From the NCBI GenBank assembly GCA_017431785.1, contig JAFRKJ010000071.1:1-64000 (forward strand): a stretch of 64,000 nucleotides of DNA, given 5' to 3'. A program made the translations under genes and the position numbers. Below the pieces are notes generated by a model. That model ran no database searches, was not told the DNA's origin, and was given only the letters and a program-made list of their open reading frames with translations. This DNA is from Bacillota bacterium (GTDB lineage Bacteria; Bacillota; Clostridia; Peptostreptococcales; Anaerovoracaceae). Below are positions 1 to 8,540 of the stretch, piece after piece (positions within the stretch are counted from its first letter, which is position 1; the number at the start of each line of letters is the position of its first letter).

Positions 1-112
1 ACAACATTTCGCTTGGGTACTGCTTTGCTTCTTCTCCTTTTCCATGAAAATAAATATCATATCCGCAATCAATTCCGCCTGCTACGTCTTCTGGTTTCTT
101 GATAAAGCTCAT
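1..112 (-). CDS. N-terminus of an unrecognised protein (partial)
   Basis: Only the first 37 codons are in the window; the gene runs off the left edge. The start at 112 is supported by a strong ribosome binding site (AAGGAGG) a few bases upstream. The visible N-terminus begins MSFIKKPEDVAGGIDCGYD and is hydrophilic, without a signal peptide or membrane segment. I do not recognise the family. A hairpin at 308-331 separates it from the SH3-protein gene upstream, so it is probably transcribed on its own. Confidence 0.6.
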   Translation of the reverse strand, partial: MSFIKKPEDVAGGIDCGYDIYFHGKGEEAKQYPSEML

Positions 113-474
113 TTTTTAACCTCCTTACTTGATTTCGATTTTCATAATATTTACTGCCAATAGCCTCTTTTATAAACTTGATGATTTCTTCCACCTAAAT
201 TGTCTCATTGTCGTTTTGCAGATTCATTGTCTTTTTATCCCCTTTTTATTAAAAAAAAGTAAAAATCAACTATCCGAAATAGAACGATTTAAAACAAAAG
301 AAAAGGCCCGAAATCTCGTTTCCGAGATCGGAACTTTGTCGGTATATCAACGTTGGATTATCCTAAATATGAAAAAAGAGAACCAGACGCATCCGATTCC
401 CTTAAGTACGCTCCGTAGAAACGTACCGCAATTTACTTATATAGTATATCCTATGTTCCCGAGAACCTCCCCTA
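113..474. other. Intergenic region, 362 bp
   Basis: No convincing gene is seen on either strand. The only marked structure is the hairpin at 308-331. The part from 113 to about 300 should hold the promoter of the partial gene at the left edge. Confidence 0.5.
308..331 (-). terminator. Rho-independent terminator of the FRG/SH3 operon
   Basis: A short inverted repeat (CGATCTCG against CGAGAT with one bulged base and a 4-base loop) is followed on the minus strand by a T-rich run (CCTTTTCTTTTG). It lies about 145 bases after the stop of the SH3-protein gene. Confidence 0.5.
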
Positions 475-1296
475 TCAATCCTCACCAGCAAACCCGGTCA
501 ATCTATAATTCTGAATCCATCCATAGGTTTCGTTCCCTTCTATATCCACCCATGTGATCTCTAACCATTTCTTATATTTCCCGACCACGCGAACAACGTC
601 TCCCTTTTTCAGGTGGCCTGTTACACGTGATGATCTGTCTGGCTTTTGCCGGGGCATCGAATCCTCGCTCACAATACGATATCCATAGCCATCCAACTCA
701 TCGATATTATACCCTTCTTCCGCAATGGTATTGGTCACGTTTTGAATATAATACTGATTTACTTCTGGAGGATTATTTTGCAAAACCGTCTGTATCCCGT
801 TATCTATCATGATTGGCATCAGTACGAATAAAAAATACAGCAGTATTTTCTTGAGTATTGCGCTGAATTCCTTACGCTTTTCGTTCTGCTGATTCTTTAC
901 ATCTTTGATTTCTTCTATGATTTCTTCTTCGTAATCTGAATCGGATTCATACTGATCGGCCGTCTTATCGACTATCTCCTCAAAATCATGATTGCTCCCA
1001 TCTTCCATTGATTCCAACACACTGGTCAATGCTGAAAACATTTTAGAATAATCCAGATTGTACTCTAAAAAAGCATTTACATTCCTGTTAAAGGAATCAA
1101 CCGCTTCAAATAACCTAGTATTGTTTTCATAATAACGCCTGGCTACTTCTGCTAAAGAACTATAGCTCTGCGTTATTGTATTTATATTCTGCACAAAATC
1201 ATTTTGCCTTTTTGCAAAAACTTCAAATCCCCTTACTGTGCTATTCATTGCCTCTTTAGTGCCGCTGAATGTACCATGAATGTTCATATTGTTCAT
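475..1296 (-). CDS. Membrane-anchored protein with C-terminal bacterial SH3 domain
   Basis: 273 residues. Residues 1-145 are hydrophilic, likely helical and rich in Asn, Glu and Asp, including an acidic stretch (SDSDYEEEIIEEIKD). One membrane segment follows (about residues 147-166, ILLYFLFVLMPIMIDNG). The last 70 residues form an SH3-like domain (RSSRVTGHLKKGDVVRVVGK, then GWIQNYRL), of the type that binds cell wall or peptides. The start lies 1 base after the stop of the FRG gene, so the two are translationally coupled. A close paralogue lies at 40980-41792 with a different upstream partner. The function is unknown; a role as the membrane partner of a sensing or defence pair is inference. 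Confidence 0.8.
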   Translation of the reverse strand: MNNMNIHGTFSGTKEAMNSTVRGFEVFAKRQNDFVQNINTITQSYSSLAEVARRYYENNTRLFEAVDSFNRNVNAFLEYNLDYSKMFSALTSVLESMEDGSNHDFEEIVDKTADQYESDSDYEEEIIEEIKDVKNQQNEKRKEFSAILKKILLYFLFVLMPIMIDNGIQTVLQNNPPEVNQYYIQNVTNTIAEEGYNIDELDGYGYRIVSEDSMPRQKPDRSSRVTGHLKKGDVVRVVGKYKKWLEITWVDIEGNETYGWIQNYRLTGFAGED

Positions 1297-1297
1297 A

Positions 1298-2419
1298 TTA
1301 TTCTTCGTATTTCTGTCTAATATAATGACATAGATGTTCTAGTTCTGGAATCAGTTCCTTTTCATTATACCCTTTTTCATTAAGTTCTTTTAATATCCCT
1401 CTCTTGTTGATTACATATACTGAATCACATTTTTCTTTAGGATATTGACCGGATTCAAAGAGCATAAATGATCCCTTTTGCCTCGACATCCTATCATTGT
1501 TATCCGGTTTGGAAGGGCTTACAAAATATACTTGTTCCTTTTCTCCGCTATCACTTTGTTCCTCCCTATTGCCGTATCTTATCTGTTTCATTAGTTCTAA
1601 AACTCTTTTATCAGTTGGTTTTACAATAATCGGTTGTTTGAATGCGTAAATCTTACCAATATCATTTAATCCTTTATGGCTACCAAAGACTGTACTGCAT
1701 GCCATAAATAAGGCGACGTACTTGTCTTTCGAAACATCCAACAACCTTGTTGGAAGTCCGTAATGTTGCATTTTTGCAAGAGTATCAAAATCCGATTTAC
1801 ACTGTTCATTTTTTGGACATGTTTCTAGATACTCGAGAAACATGTCCTGCTCATTATCTTTAAACTCTTTGTTTCGGAACAGTGAGGGTGTCAAGTCATA
1901 ACCATAACTCGTGTTTCCCCGATAAAACTGATAATCTCCCATTAATCGTTCGTAAGAAGTCACATCTTCTACAAGCTTAATTGTCTTTCTTTTCTTCAAA
2001 CAAGAAACTATTCCATTATATAAATCAGAAAAACTTAAGATTATCTTGTAGTTTCGTGTGTCAGATGTTTGCAATCTATAATTATTGTAACGTTTGAAAT
2101 ATGCAACGCCCCATTCTTCTCTCAACACTGTTGATAGCTCACGTTGTTCGTTTTTTATGTTAATTAAAATATCTTTATTATCAGTGCAACTGTGATATAA
2201 GATTACAAAATCAGGCGACACTTCATGTTTATACAAAAAATAGTGCTTGCCCACACTCACATTATCTGTATCTTTGAATAGATCTTCCAACCATTTCAAA
2301 TAGTAACGGCGCTTTTCATCAATACCACCAATTAGAAAAAACGAACCAAGTTCACCTCCCTCTATCTTTATTATTGCTGCATCTTCAGCAATCTCCACAT
2401 CATTAAGACGCTCAGGCAT
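1298..2419 (-). CDS. FRG domain-containing protein
   Basis: 373 residues, apparently soluble. The FRG signature is clear: FYRGNTSYGYDLTPSLFR near residue 165, and KMQHYGLPTRLLDVSKD near residue 215, followed by a helix (YVALFMACS). The family is named for its F-R-G motif; its biochemical activity is not established, and members often sit in mobile or defence-associated regions. The N-terminal 150 residues have no motif I recognise. The start has AGGAACTGTT upstream. It lies 16 bases after a broken small membrane gene and 1 base before the SH3-protein gene, forming one operon. Confidence 0.8.
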   Translation of the reverse strand: MPERLNDVEIAEDAAIIKIEGGELGSFFLIGGIDEKRRYYLKWLEDLFKDTDNVSVGKHYFLYKHEVSPDFVILYHSCTDNKDILINIKNEQRELSTVLREEWGVAYFKRYNNYRLQTSDTRNYKIILSFSDLYNGIVSCLKKRKTIKLVEDVTSYERLMGDYQFYRGNTSYGYDLTPSLFRNKEFKDNEQDMFLEYLETCPKNEQCKSDFDTLAKMQHYGLPTRLLDVSKDKYVALFMACSTVFGSHKGLNDIGKIYAFKQPIIVKPTDKRVLELMKQIRYGNREEQSDSGEKEQVYFVSPSKPDNNDRMSRQKGSFMLFESGQYPKEKCDSVYVINKRGILKELNEKGYNEKELIPELEHLCHYIRQKYEE

Positions 2420-2435
2420 AACAGTTCCTCCATTT

Positions 2436-2666
2436 TTATATAATATGCTTGTAATCTATCACATCATATATTGGTGTATCAGTGTTATTACGAACTATTA
2501 CCATTTCTCCGTTCCTAATCCAACATAATGCTTCTCTTGCTTGATGAAACGTTCTCTCTTTTCTATCTTTTCTGCTTACAATAATGAAGCTTTAAAATGC
2601 TACTACTGCACCAACGCCTGCAAGAAAAGAACCTATATTCCCAATCACCATCCAACAATCTGTCAT
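2436..2666 (-). pseudogene. Small membrane protein gene with one in-frame stop
   Basis: Read from the ATG at 2666, the frame codes for a hydrophobic N-terminus (MTDCWMVIGNIGSFLAGVGA then VVAF), meets a TAA at 2592-2594, and continues open in the same frame for 51 more codons, ending in a tail (IVRNNTDTPIYDVIDYKHII) before TAA at 2436. One substitution would restore a 76-residue protein with an N-terminal TM helix and a cytosolic tail, a layout common for small accessory proteins beside defence-type genes. It lies in the gap between the 500-residue protein gene and the FRG gene in the same direction. An alternative reading is a 24-residue hydrophobic peptide. Confidence 0.5.
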
Positions 2667-2699
2667 ATTATTCTCTGTTCATTATTTTTTTTAAATCAT

Positions 2700-4202
2700 T
2701 TATCTATTGAGATGCTTTTTTATAATAATTCTTTTAATTAGAATTGATATCTTGCCTCCAAAAAAGATAATGCAGATTATAAGCAACAATACCAACCACA
2801 GAATACAACTATAGTGTGATACAATACTATTGTCTGCTACATATCCAACTGTATCAAATATTATAAGCACGGTTTGCCTAATCAGTGGAAGTCCTATTAT
2901 TAAAGTTAATACTAGAGAAAGACAACTAAATAGTAACTGTCTAGTTTTAGCTATTTCTTCTCTGTCTAGTGCAATAATTGTTTCTAGATTACTTATTTTT
3001 TCTTCCATTAATTCTTTTCTATAATAAAATGGCATTTTTCCTGACATTTCTTTTAATAAAAGTGTCGCCACTTCACCTCCATGATCTTTCATTTCAATTA
3101 TTGTATTCTTTACGATGATATTATCTAACATAATATCTCCTGCAACTTTCATGTCTTTTTTTGCTATAGTTGTTTCTCTCCAAAATACTATCATTGAGTT
3201 GCAATACTCCAACACTATAATCGTCAAAGCCCGATCAATGAGTGTTGTATTATGCAACATACTATAGAAATTATCCAGTTCTTCTATTTCATAGTGAATT
3301 TTAAAACTGACGCCTTCAGTTCTTTTAATAAGCGATATACATCCCCCTGTTGATTCGAATAAAATCAGTAAATTATCGTTCTCATATTTATTTACCTCGT
3401 TAATATCCTTAAAATTGTAGTCTACTGCGATAATATGTTGTATTGACCGCATGAGGAGTAATAACTTATTCTCTTTATTCAGTGCATTAAGATACATATG
3501 GAATAATTCATCAATATCATTATCGCCCATCGTCCCTTGCTGATATTCGCGATCAGCTATCTCCCCTGATAACTCTTTTGGAACTATAATACTTGTAAAC
3601 AATTTACCCATATCATTTAAGGGGAACACGTCAATACACTGATTATATACTGGTATTCGAAAAGTCAAAATTGCAATTTTACTTTCGAACAATTCCATTG
3701 AAACGTTTACCAGTATAGGTTTACCATCCTTGCCTCTGCAATAAAAAGGTTGCAAAATGAAAAATCTGCTTACCTCCTCTTGATAATAACCAAATTCTTT
3801 CTGGGAACAGTCTATAATATTGTCATATTGGCAATTAAGAATGCAAGCTCTCTCAACAGTTCTGCTTAGAGGTGTCTGCCTTATTATTTCTCCGTTATCA
3901 TTTTCAGATTCAACAACAATCATATCTTTTAGGTCAAGAATGTCTTCCAAATCATTAAAAACCTCACCATGATTTATGGCTTTTTCAGTTGTAACGATTT
4001 TTGCATCATATTTCTCAAGAAAAACTTTGTCAAGTACTGATGAAAAGCCATCACTGTCTGAATATTCATAATGGTTTAGGGTTATGGGATTTGAACAAAT
4101 ACTGCTTTTAATTTTATTATATGATCCTTCACTAATAAAAAAAGGATATCGTATTTCTAACAATCCTTTGTGTATTTCAAGGTTTTCTTTAGATAGTCTC
4201 AT
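2700..4202 (-). CDS. Unknown protein with two C-terminal membrane helices
   Basis: 500 residues. A long soluble part (about 1-410) with no motif I recognise is followed by a charged helix (ELMEEKISNLETIIALDREE) and two membrane helices near residues 423-443 and 463-485, then a basic tail. A large cytosolic domain, coiled coil and two terminal TM helices resembles the layout of CorA-like channels, but the GMN motif is absent, so this is only a topological comparison. It is the second gene after the 93-residue protein (32-base gap) and precedes the broken small membrane gene and the FRG gene. The local base composition is AT-rich, unlike the metabolic operons, which suggests transfer. Confidence 0.65.
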   Translation of the reverse strand: MRLSKENLEIHKGLLEIRYPFFISEGSYNKIKSSICSNPITLNHYEYSDSDGFSSVLDKVFLEKYDAKIVTTEKAINHGEVFNDLEDILDLKDMIVVESENDNGEIIRQTPLSRTVERACILNCQYDNIIDCSQKEFGYYQEEVSRFFILQPFYCRGKDGKPILVNVSMELFESKIAILTFRIPVYNQCIDVFPLNDMGKLFTSIIVPKELSGEIADREYQQGTMGDNDIDELFHMYLNALNKENKLLLLMRSIQHIIAVDYNFKDINEVNKYENDNLLILFESTGGCISLIKRTEGVSFKIHYEIEELDNFYSMLHNTTLIDRALTIIVLEYCNSMIVFWRETTIAKKDMKVAGDIMLDNIIVKNTIIEMKDHGGEVATLLLKEMSGKMPFYYRKELMEEKISNLETIIALDREEIAKTRQLLFSCLSLVLTLIIGLPLIRQTVLIIFDTVGYVADNSIVSHYSCILWLVLLLIICIIFFGGKISILIKRIIIKKHLNR

Positions 4203-4234
4203 AGTTCAACACCTCATCTACTTTTATCTTTCAT

Positions 4235-4516
4235 CTACTCCGCCACTTTTCCTTCCATCGCGGCAACCTGCATTTGAAGTTCCTGTATCAGCTCTTCATC
4301 TGACGCTTCCTCCAAAGGAATAAGTGTCTTCCCGAATTGTGCTGCCTGCGTTACAAGGAGAACCTTCGGGTCTTCTTGTCGTTTCTCAATAATCAGTTTG
4401 ATTGCATAATCTCTGTCAAGCATCCGGCCATAGCGATAATCATTAATAATCCTTTGTCTCTCATCACTGTCTTTAATGAGTTTAATCGTCTCAGCATCCA
4501 TATTCCGCAAAAACAA
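4235..4516 (-). CDS. Small hydrophilic protein, unrecognised (possible C-terminal remnant)
   Basis: About 93 residues from a TTG at 4516 that has AGGAAGAGAG at good spacing. An ATG at 4501 is the alternative start. The protein is charged and helical (DSDERQRIINDYRYGRMLDR; EEASDEELIQELQMQVAAME), without membrane segments. Its composition and ending resemble the C-terminal tails of Rpn/PD-(D/E)XK transposase-like proteins, but no nuclease core is present. It may be a standalone gene or a decayed remnant. It is the first gene of the AT-rich accessory operon leading to the 500-residue protein. Confidence 0.4.
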   Translation of the reverse strand: MFLRNMDAETIKLIKDSDERQRIINDYRYGRMLDRDYAIKLIIEKRQEDPKVLLVTQAAQFGKTLIPLEEASDEELIQELQMQVAAMEGKVAE

Positions 4517-4552
4517 AATCTCTCTTCCTAATATACATCCCTATTATGCAAA

Positions 4553-4581
4553 CGCGGAACCCCACTTCCATGTTGTCCCGC
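4553..4581. repeat. Dispersed GCGG...CCCGC hairpin-like repeat, copy 1
   Basis: The segment from GCGGAACC to CCATGTTGTCCCGC resembles 48934-48961 (GCGGAACC...CCATGTTGCCCCGC) and, more weakly, 42660-42686. The ends are complementary (GCGG/CCGC). It lies upstream of the 93-residue gene. Its role is unknown; a terminator or a small repeated element are options. Confidence 0.35.
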
Positions 4582-4703
4582 ATACCAGTCACTTCGTAAT
4601 ATACCACAAAACGCTTGTTGTTACAATATTTTGTGTATCAAAATCCGTTTACACACAAAACTACCACTATATATTGTGTTCTTTCTTGATAGATTCTTGA
4701 ACT

Positions 4704-4927
4704 ATGAACATCTACGAGATCACCGATGATAAAAAACAATACATGGACTTGCTGTTCCTCGCAGATGAGCAGGAGGAGATGATCGATAAGTATATAGATA
4801 CCGGCACTATGTTTGTCCTTGATGATAATGGAGTAAAATCAAGCATCGTAGTCCTTGAAGCCGACCAGGACACCCTTGAGATCAAGAATTTAGCGACTTA
4901 TCCTGCCGAGCAGCACAAAGGATATGG
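4704..4927 (+). pseudogene. GNAT acetyltransferase, N-terminal fragment
   Basis: The frame from ATG 4704 reads as the first half of a small GNAT N-acetyltransferase: an N-terminal helix pair, a strand (GVKSSIVVLEADQDTLEIKN) and the start of the acetyl-CoA loop (LATYPAEQHKGYGR). Homology stops exactly inside the GxGxx loop, so the acetyl-CoA site is incomplete. No good ribosome binding site precedes it. The sequence then runs into a carboxylesterase fragment in another frame. Confidence 0.7.
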
Positions 4928-5346
4928 CAGAAGCGCTTTCTGCAGCAGGCTCTGATGTTTACATGTACTACTGGAAGTGGGCACCGGATCCTGCAAAAGT
5001 CTGTGAGGATTATGGTGAAGACGCAGAAGTATCACCTTGGGGAAGAGCTATGCACTGCATGGAAGTCGTATTCGCCTTCGGAACCACAAAGGAAGGATAT
5101 GACACGTTGGCAGGCAAAGAGGAAGACCTCCCTATGGATCTTGTAGAAAAGACAATGGCAACCTGGTATACTTTCGCAAAGACAGGAAATCCTAACAACG
5201 ACACGATGGGGGTTGAATGGCCAACCTATAACGCAGACACGAGGGACACAATGGTTGTCAATGAAGACGCGACCTGGAAGGTTGAATCCGATCCACGTTC
5301 GGAAGACAGAAAAGTCCTCGACCAGAAACGGCCGACTGGAGAGTAA
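4924..5346 (+). pseudogene. Type-B carboxylesterase, C-terminal fragment
   Basis: 140 residues matching the last quarter of para-nitrobenzyl-esterase-like proteins (alpha/beta hydrolases): VYMYYWKWAP, then RAMHCMEVVFAFGT carrying the catalytic-histidine region, and the usual end (WYTFAKTGNPNN...EWPTYNADTRDTMVVNE). The nucleophile elbow and oxyanion hole are missing, so it cannot be active. It begins at the same bases (GGATATGGCAGAAG) where the GNAT fragment ends. Confidence 0.75.
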
Positions 5347-5448
5347 ACGCTATACTCCTAATCCAAAAAAGCACATGAAGAATCAAAAACAGATTTATCA
5401 TGGTTCAGAGTATCAATGATTTAATACAAATGCAAAGGCAATAAAAAG

Positions 5449-5480
5449 CGAAGAACTGCAGGGGTCCCTGCAGTTCTTCG
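5449..5480. terminator. Strong hairpin terminator
   Basis: A perfect 14-bp stem (CGAAGAACTGCAGG against CCTGCAGTTCTTCG) has a 4-base loop, with TTATTT after it on the plus strand and TTTTTAT on the minus strand. It is probably bidirectional. Confidence 0.75.
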
Positions 5481-5533
5481 TTATTTAATATCTAATGCTT
5501 TTAATGCAAAGGCATCAAAGACAAAAAGTACAA

Positions 5534-5562
5534 AAGGCTAGTCGCATTTTGTGACTAGCCTT
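5534..5562 (-). terminator. Terminator of the AraC/amidohydrolase operon
   Basis: An inverted repeat AAGGCTAGTC against GACTAGCCTT surrounds a 9-base loop, followed by TTTTGTACTTTTTG on the minus strand. It lies 144 bases past the AraC stop. Confidence 0.65.
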
Positions 5563-5705
5563 ACTCATCTTATAATTATTTCGTCTTAACAAATTTCTTT
5601 ACCGACCATACGGAATAGTACTTAGTTCCGTTGGTGGTCTTATAGGTTCTTAGCTGCGCCTTTCTTATTTTGAACATCTGGAACACTAATCATATTTGCT
5701 CCCGC

Positions 5706-6821
5706 TCATTGCTTCTTGACTCGCAAAATAAGCTCCTCGCAATGACAATCCATCTCAATGTCTCTGTTTTTGTCATTCAGATGACCTATACGTTTGCTGA
5801 TACTTTCATTCTCGGACTCAGTAGATAGGACTTCGTAACTACCTGTAGGAAGATTTATGGTTATACTGCGTTCATGATTTGAATGGATATTGCTGACTAC
5901 TTTCTCTTCACTGTCAGAAAAATCCAGACCAACCTCTTCTCCGACAAAGTCCTGAAATAATACAGTTTCCTTCTGATGGCGACGTCTATATTCAGACGGA
6001 GAAATGCCATAGTATCTTGGAAATGCTTCATTATACGATCTGACCGAAGTGAATCCGTGTTTTGATGCGATTTCCCCAATTGCCATTTTACTTCCAAGAA
6101 GATCGATTGTTGATTCCTCACTTCTGAAGTATGACAAAGCCTGCTTCATTGTGTAACCAAAAGCCCTTTTAATGTAATGCGATAGATAATACTTACTTAT
6201 ATAGAGTTCTGAACTGATCGAATCCAGTGTTATTGTTTCGTCGTGATGGTTGAATAGATAATTGATAATGCGGGTGAGTCGTTCGTGATCCTTTTCGCCT
6301 TCCTGTACAACCGTGCTTTTTTCATTCGTATTCAAAAGTGCTACGCTCATGAATTTCTGGAGACTAGGAAAGATTTTTTTCATCTGCCAAAGCATTTTAT
6401 CTGTTGTTGTGCCTGACATGAACCCCATATATATCCACTCGAGAATATCATTTCTTAGGCGAACATATTCTTTCGTATCGGCTACTCGTTGCACAATTGA
6501 AGAAATCAGACCATCATTTTCGTCTATGTATTCTCCGGAAATGTTGATGCAGGTTACGACTGTATCCGAGGTGATGCTCTCTGCTGAATGAATAACATAA
6601 GGATCATGAACTATGAACTGACCTTCCTTAACTGTCTCGACAACATTAAAAGCATTCACCAGAATAACCCCTTTATGAACATACATAATCTCCACTCCAT
6701 CATGAAAATGAAAGGGATGATATGTATTTCGAGTCGTTTTAAATGACAGCCCGTCGAAACCTCTTCCTTCTCTACTGGATAAGAAAATGGGGCTTTTGTG
6801 ATAATTCAGATAATCAATCAT
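5706..6821 (-). CDS. AraC-family transcriptional regulator
   Basis: 371 residues. An N-terminal cupin-type sensor domain (PFHFHDGVEIMYVHKG near residue 36) is followed at about 190-285 by the two helix-turn-helix units of AraC/XylS proteins (LYISKYYLSHYIKRAFGYT; IGEIASKHGFTSVRSYNEAF; YYGISPSEYRRRH). An extra 85-residue tail follows the DNA-binding domain, which is unusual because the HTH normally ends the protein. The start overlaps the amidohydrolase stop by 4 bases, so it is the last gene of that operon and probably controls it in response to the substrate. Confidence 0.9.
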   Translation of the reverse strand: MIDYLNYHKSPIFLSSREGRGFDGLSFKTTRNTYHPFHFHDGVEIMYVHKGVILVNAFNVVETVKEGQFIVHDPYVIHSAESITSDTVVTCINISGEYIDENDGLISSIVQRVADTKEYVRLRNDILEWIYMGFMSGTTTDKMLWQMKKIFPSLQKFMSVALLNTNEKSTVVQEGEKDHERLTRIINYLFNHHDETITLDSISSELYISKYYLSHYIKRAFGYTMKQALSYFRSEESTIDLLGSKMAIGEIASKHGFTSVRSYNEAFPRYYGISPSEYRRRHQKETVLFQDFVGEEVGLDFSDSEEKVVSNIHSNHERSITINLPTGSYEVLSTESENESISKRIGHLNDKNRDIEMDCHCEELILRVKKQ

Positions 6822-8512
6822 TCCTCTATTGTGCTAGTAATTTGCCTTTTTACCCCTTCAAAAAAAGTGCGGTCGATCTTGATATGCCTAAACTTCTCAG
6901 GCGGTGTTGTAAATGGATCCTCATCCATTACAATCAGATTTGCAAGCTTTCCCTTTTCTATTGATCCCATTATATCATCAACTCGCATGCGAATGGCATT
7001 ATTAATGGTATAGCCATGTATGAGCTCTTCCAAAGTAAGCTTCGCGTGAGCAGGAGGATATTCACTGTCTGGATAACTCTTTGGATCTACAGGAAATTCA
7101 GGGTCAACTCTTGTCATTCCTATCTGCATCCCCATAAACGGATTGCCTCTGTTTGCCTCACCGTAGGAATAGATGTCACTCGAAAATCCTACCATTCCTC
7201 CAGATTCTATGACTTCCCTGAAATCGTACATGCTGTTGACGCGCTCTTCTCCCAGAAATTCTTTGGATGCAATGCCAAGATATCCTCCTGACCAATGCGG
7301 TGTATAGTCAATATATATACCCAGTTCGGCAAAGCGCTTCCGGTCGTCAGGATGAATCAGTAGACAGTGTGTCAGCGTCACCCTAATGCACCAGCTGTCG
7401 CCGCAAAGCTCCTGCGCTTTCTCCACTGCATCGCACATACGTCTGACGGAGCCATCACAAACACAGTGCACATGGAAATCGATCTTCTCTTCATTTAGTC
7501 TGACAATCACCTCGATCATTTCCTCAAGGGTCGCATAAGACTGGCCGTAGTATTCACCTGACGGATCATTTCTGAACGGTTCTACACTCAGCATATCTCC
7601 CATTTCATTGTTACCGTCCAGAAAAAATTTGACTGTATTGCATCTGATGTGATCTGATGAATAATTCTCCTGCCAATGGCGGAGTGTTGCGATGCATTCG
7701 TCTAAATCAGCAACATCACTAAGTATTGATGTCGCATCATAGAACAGTCCCAGTTTCCCTGCTTTATCGTACTCATAGAAGAACTTCATGTCCTCCTCGC
7801 CGTCGGTAAATCCATCCATGATGCACATAACGCCATGTTGTTTCATAAAATCAAGCAAAGGTCCAACCGACTGTTCTGTTGCTTTGACGTCAGGATGCCA
7901 GCCAACTGCTTCATATATTTCAGGATCATCACAGGAGTTCTCCAGACAGTAGCCTGTATAGTCTCCATCCTGATCCTTGATAAACTCTGGTTTCCCTATC
8001 GGGCTGTTTGCCTGTGGCACGCCGTTTTTATCACGCATCATATCCAGTGCGACTTTGTTATACCAACAGGCATGATCGGAGAATTCCTGGATTCTGGCCG
8101 GACGGTCCGGAAGAATTTCATCAAGATCCTTGTGATTCGGTCCTTCTGCTCCGAACGTCTCTGCATAATAACCTTCATAATAAAAGAACGGTGTTGTTTC
8201 CTTCGGATTAGCTTCAGCGGCAGCTTTAATGTTTGCAAGCAGCTCATCTTTGTCCTTTACCATCTTCCCAAAGACATGCCAGTATGTTTTAGATACATTG
8301 CTGGGATGGGAATGGCCATCAATGATACCAGGGAGGACAGTCTTTCCTCCTAGGTCAATCATCTCAGTATTACTACCTTTGCGTTTCAATGCTTCCTCGT
8401 TGCTTCCGACAAAGATTATATTCTTCCCTTCTATCACAATAGCTTCTGCTTCCGGCAGATTCGGATTTTCTGTGTGAATCCTGCCATTGTATATAATCTT
8501 ATCTGATATCAT
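6818..8512 (-). CDS. YtcJ-like metal-dependent amidohydrolase
   Basis: 564 residues of the amidohydrolase superfamily, Amidohydro_3 branch (YtcJ/YtcJ-like), cytosolic. The first metal-binding motif is DGHSHP near residue 66. Further conserved parts are the DFHVHC-type strand (KIDFHVHCVCDG), RVTLTHCLLIHP, GFSSDIYSYG and the C-terminal ANLIVMDEDPF typical of the small beta-sandwich closing strand. It hydrolyses an amide or ester; the substrate is not known. It lies 28 bases after the APC permease gene and overlaps the AraC gene, which suggests hydrolysis of a compound brought in by that permease. Confidence 0.88.
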   Translation of the reverse strand: MISDKIIYNGRIHTENPNLPEAEAIVIEGKNIIFVGSNEEALKRKGSNTEMIDLGGKTVLPGIIDGHSHPSNVSKTYWHVFGKMVKDKDELLANIKAAAEANPKETTPFFYYEGYYAETFGAEGPNHKDLDEILPDRPARIQEFSDHACWYNKVALDMMRDKNGVPQANSPIGKPEFIKDQDGDYTGYCLENSCDDPEIYEAVGWHPDVKATEQSVGPLLDFMKQHGVMCIMDGFTDGEEDMKFFYEYDKAGKLGLFYDATSILSDVADLDECIATLRHWQENYSSDHIRCNTVKFFLDGNNEMGDMLSVEPFRNDPSGEYYGQSYATLEEMIEVIVRLNEEKIDFHVHCVCDGSVRRMCDAVEKAQELCGDSWCIRVTLTHCLLIHPDDRKRFAELGIYIDYTPHWSGGYLGIASKEFLGEERVNSMYDFREVIESGGMVGFSSDIYSYGEANRGNPFMGMQIGMTRVDPEFPVDPKSYPDSEYPPAHAKLTLEELIHGYTINNAIRMRVDDIMGSIEKGKLANLIVMDEDPFTTPPEKFRHIKIDRTFFEGVKRQITSTIEE

Positions 8513-8540
8513 TACAATCTCCTTGTTATAGTTCCTTATA

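Larger units (their letters stand above)
5347..5705. other. Intergenic region, 359 bp, with two terminators
   Basis: No gene is supported. It holds two strong hairpins (5449-5480 and 5534-5562) that close the esterase remnant and the AraC operon. The rest shows nothing further. Confidence 0.6.

Noticed and set aside
129..557. Plus-strand open frame across the first intergenic region and the end of the SH3 gene
   Set aside because: No ribosome binding site, overlaps the supported SH3 gene antisense and spans its terminator.
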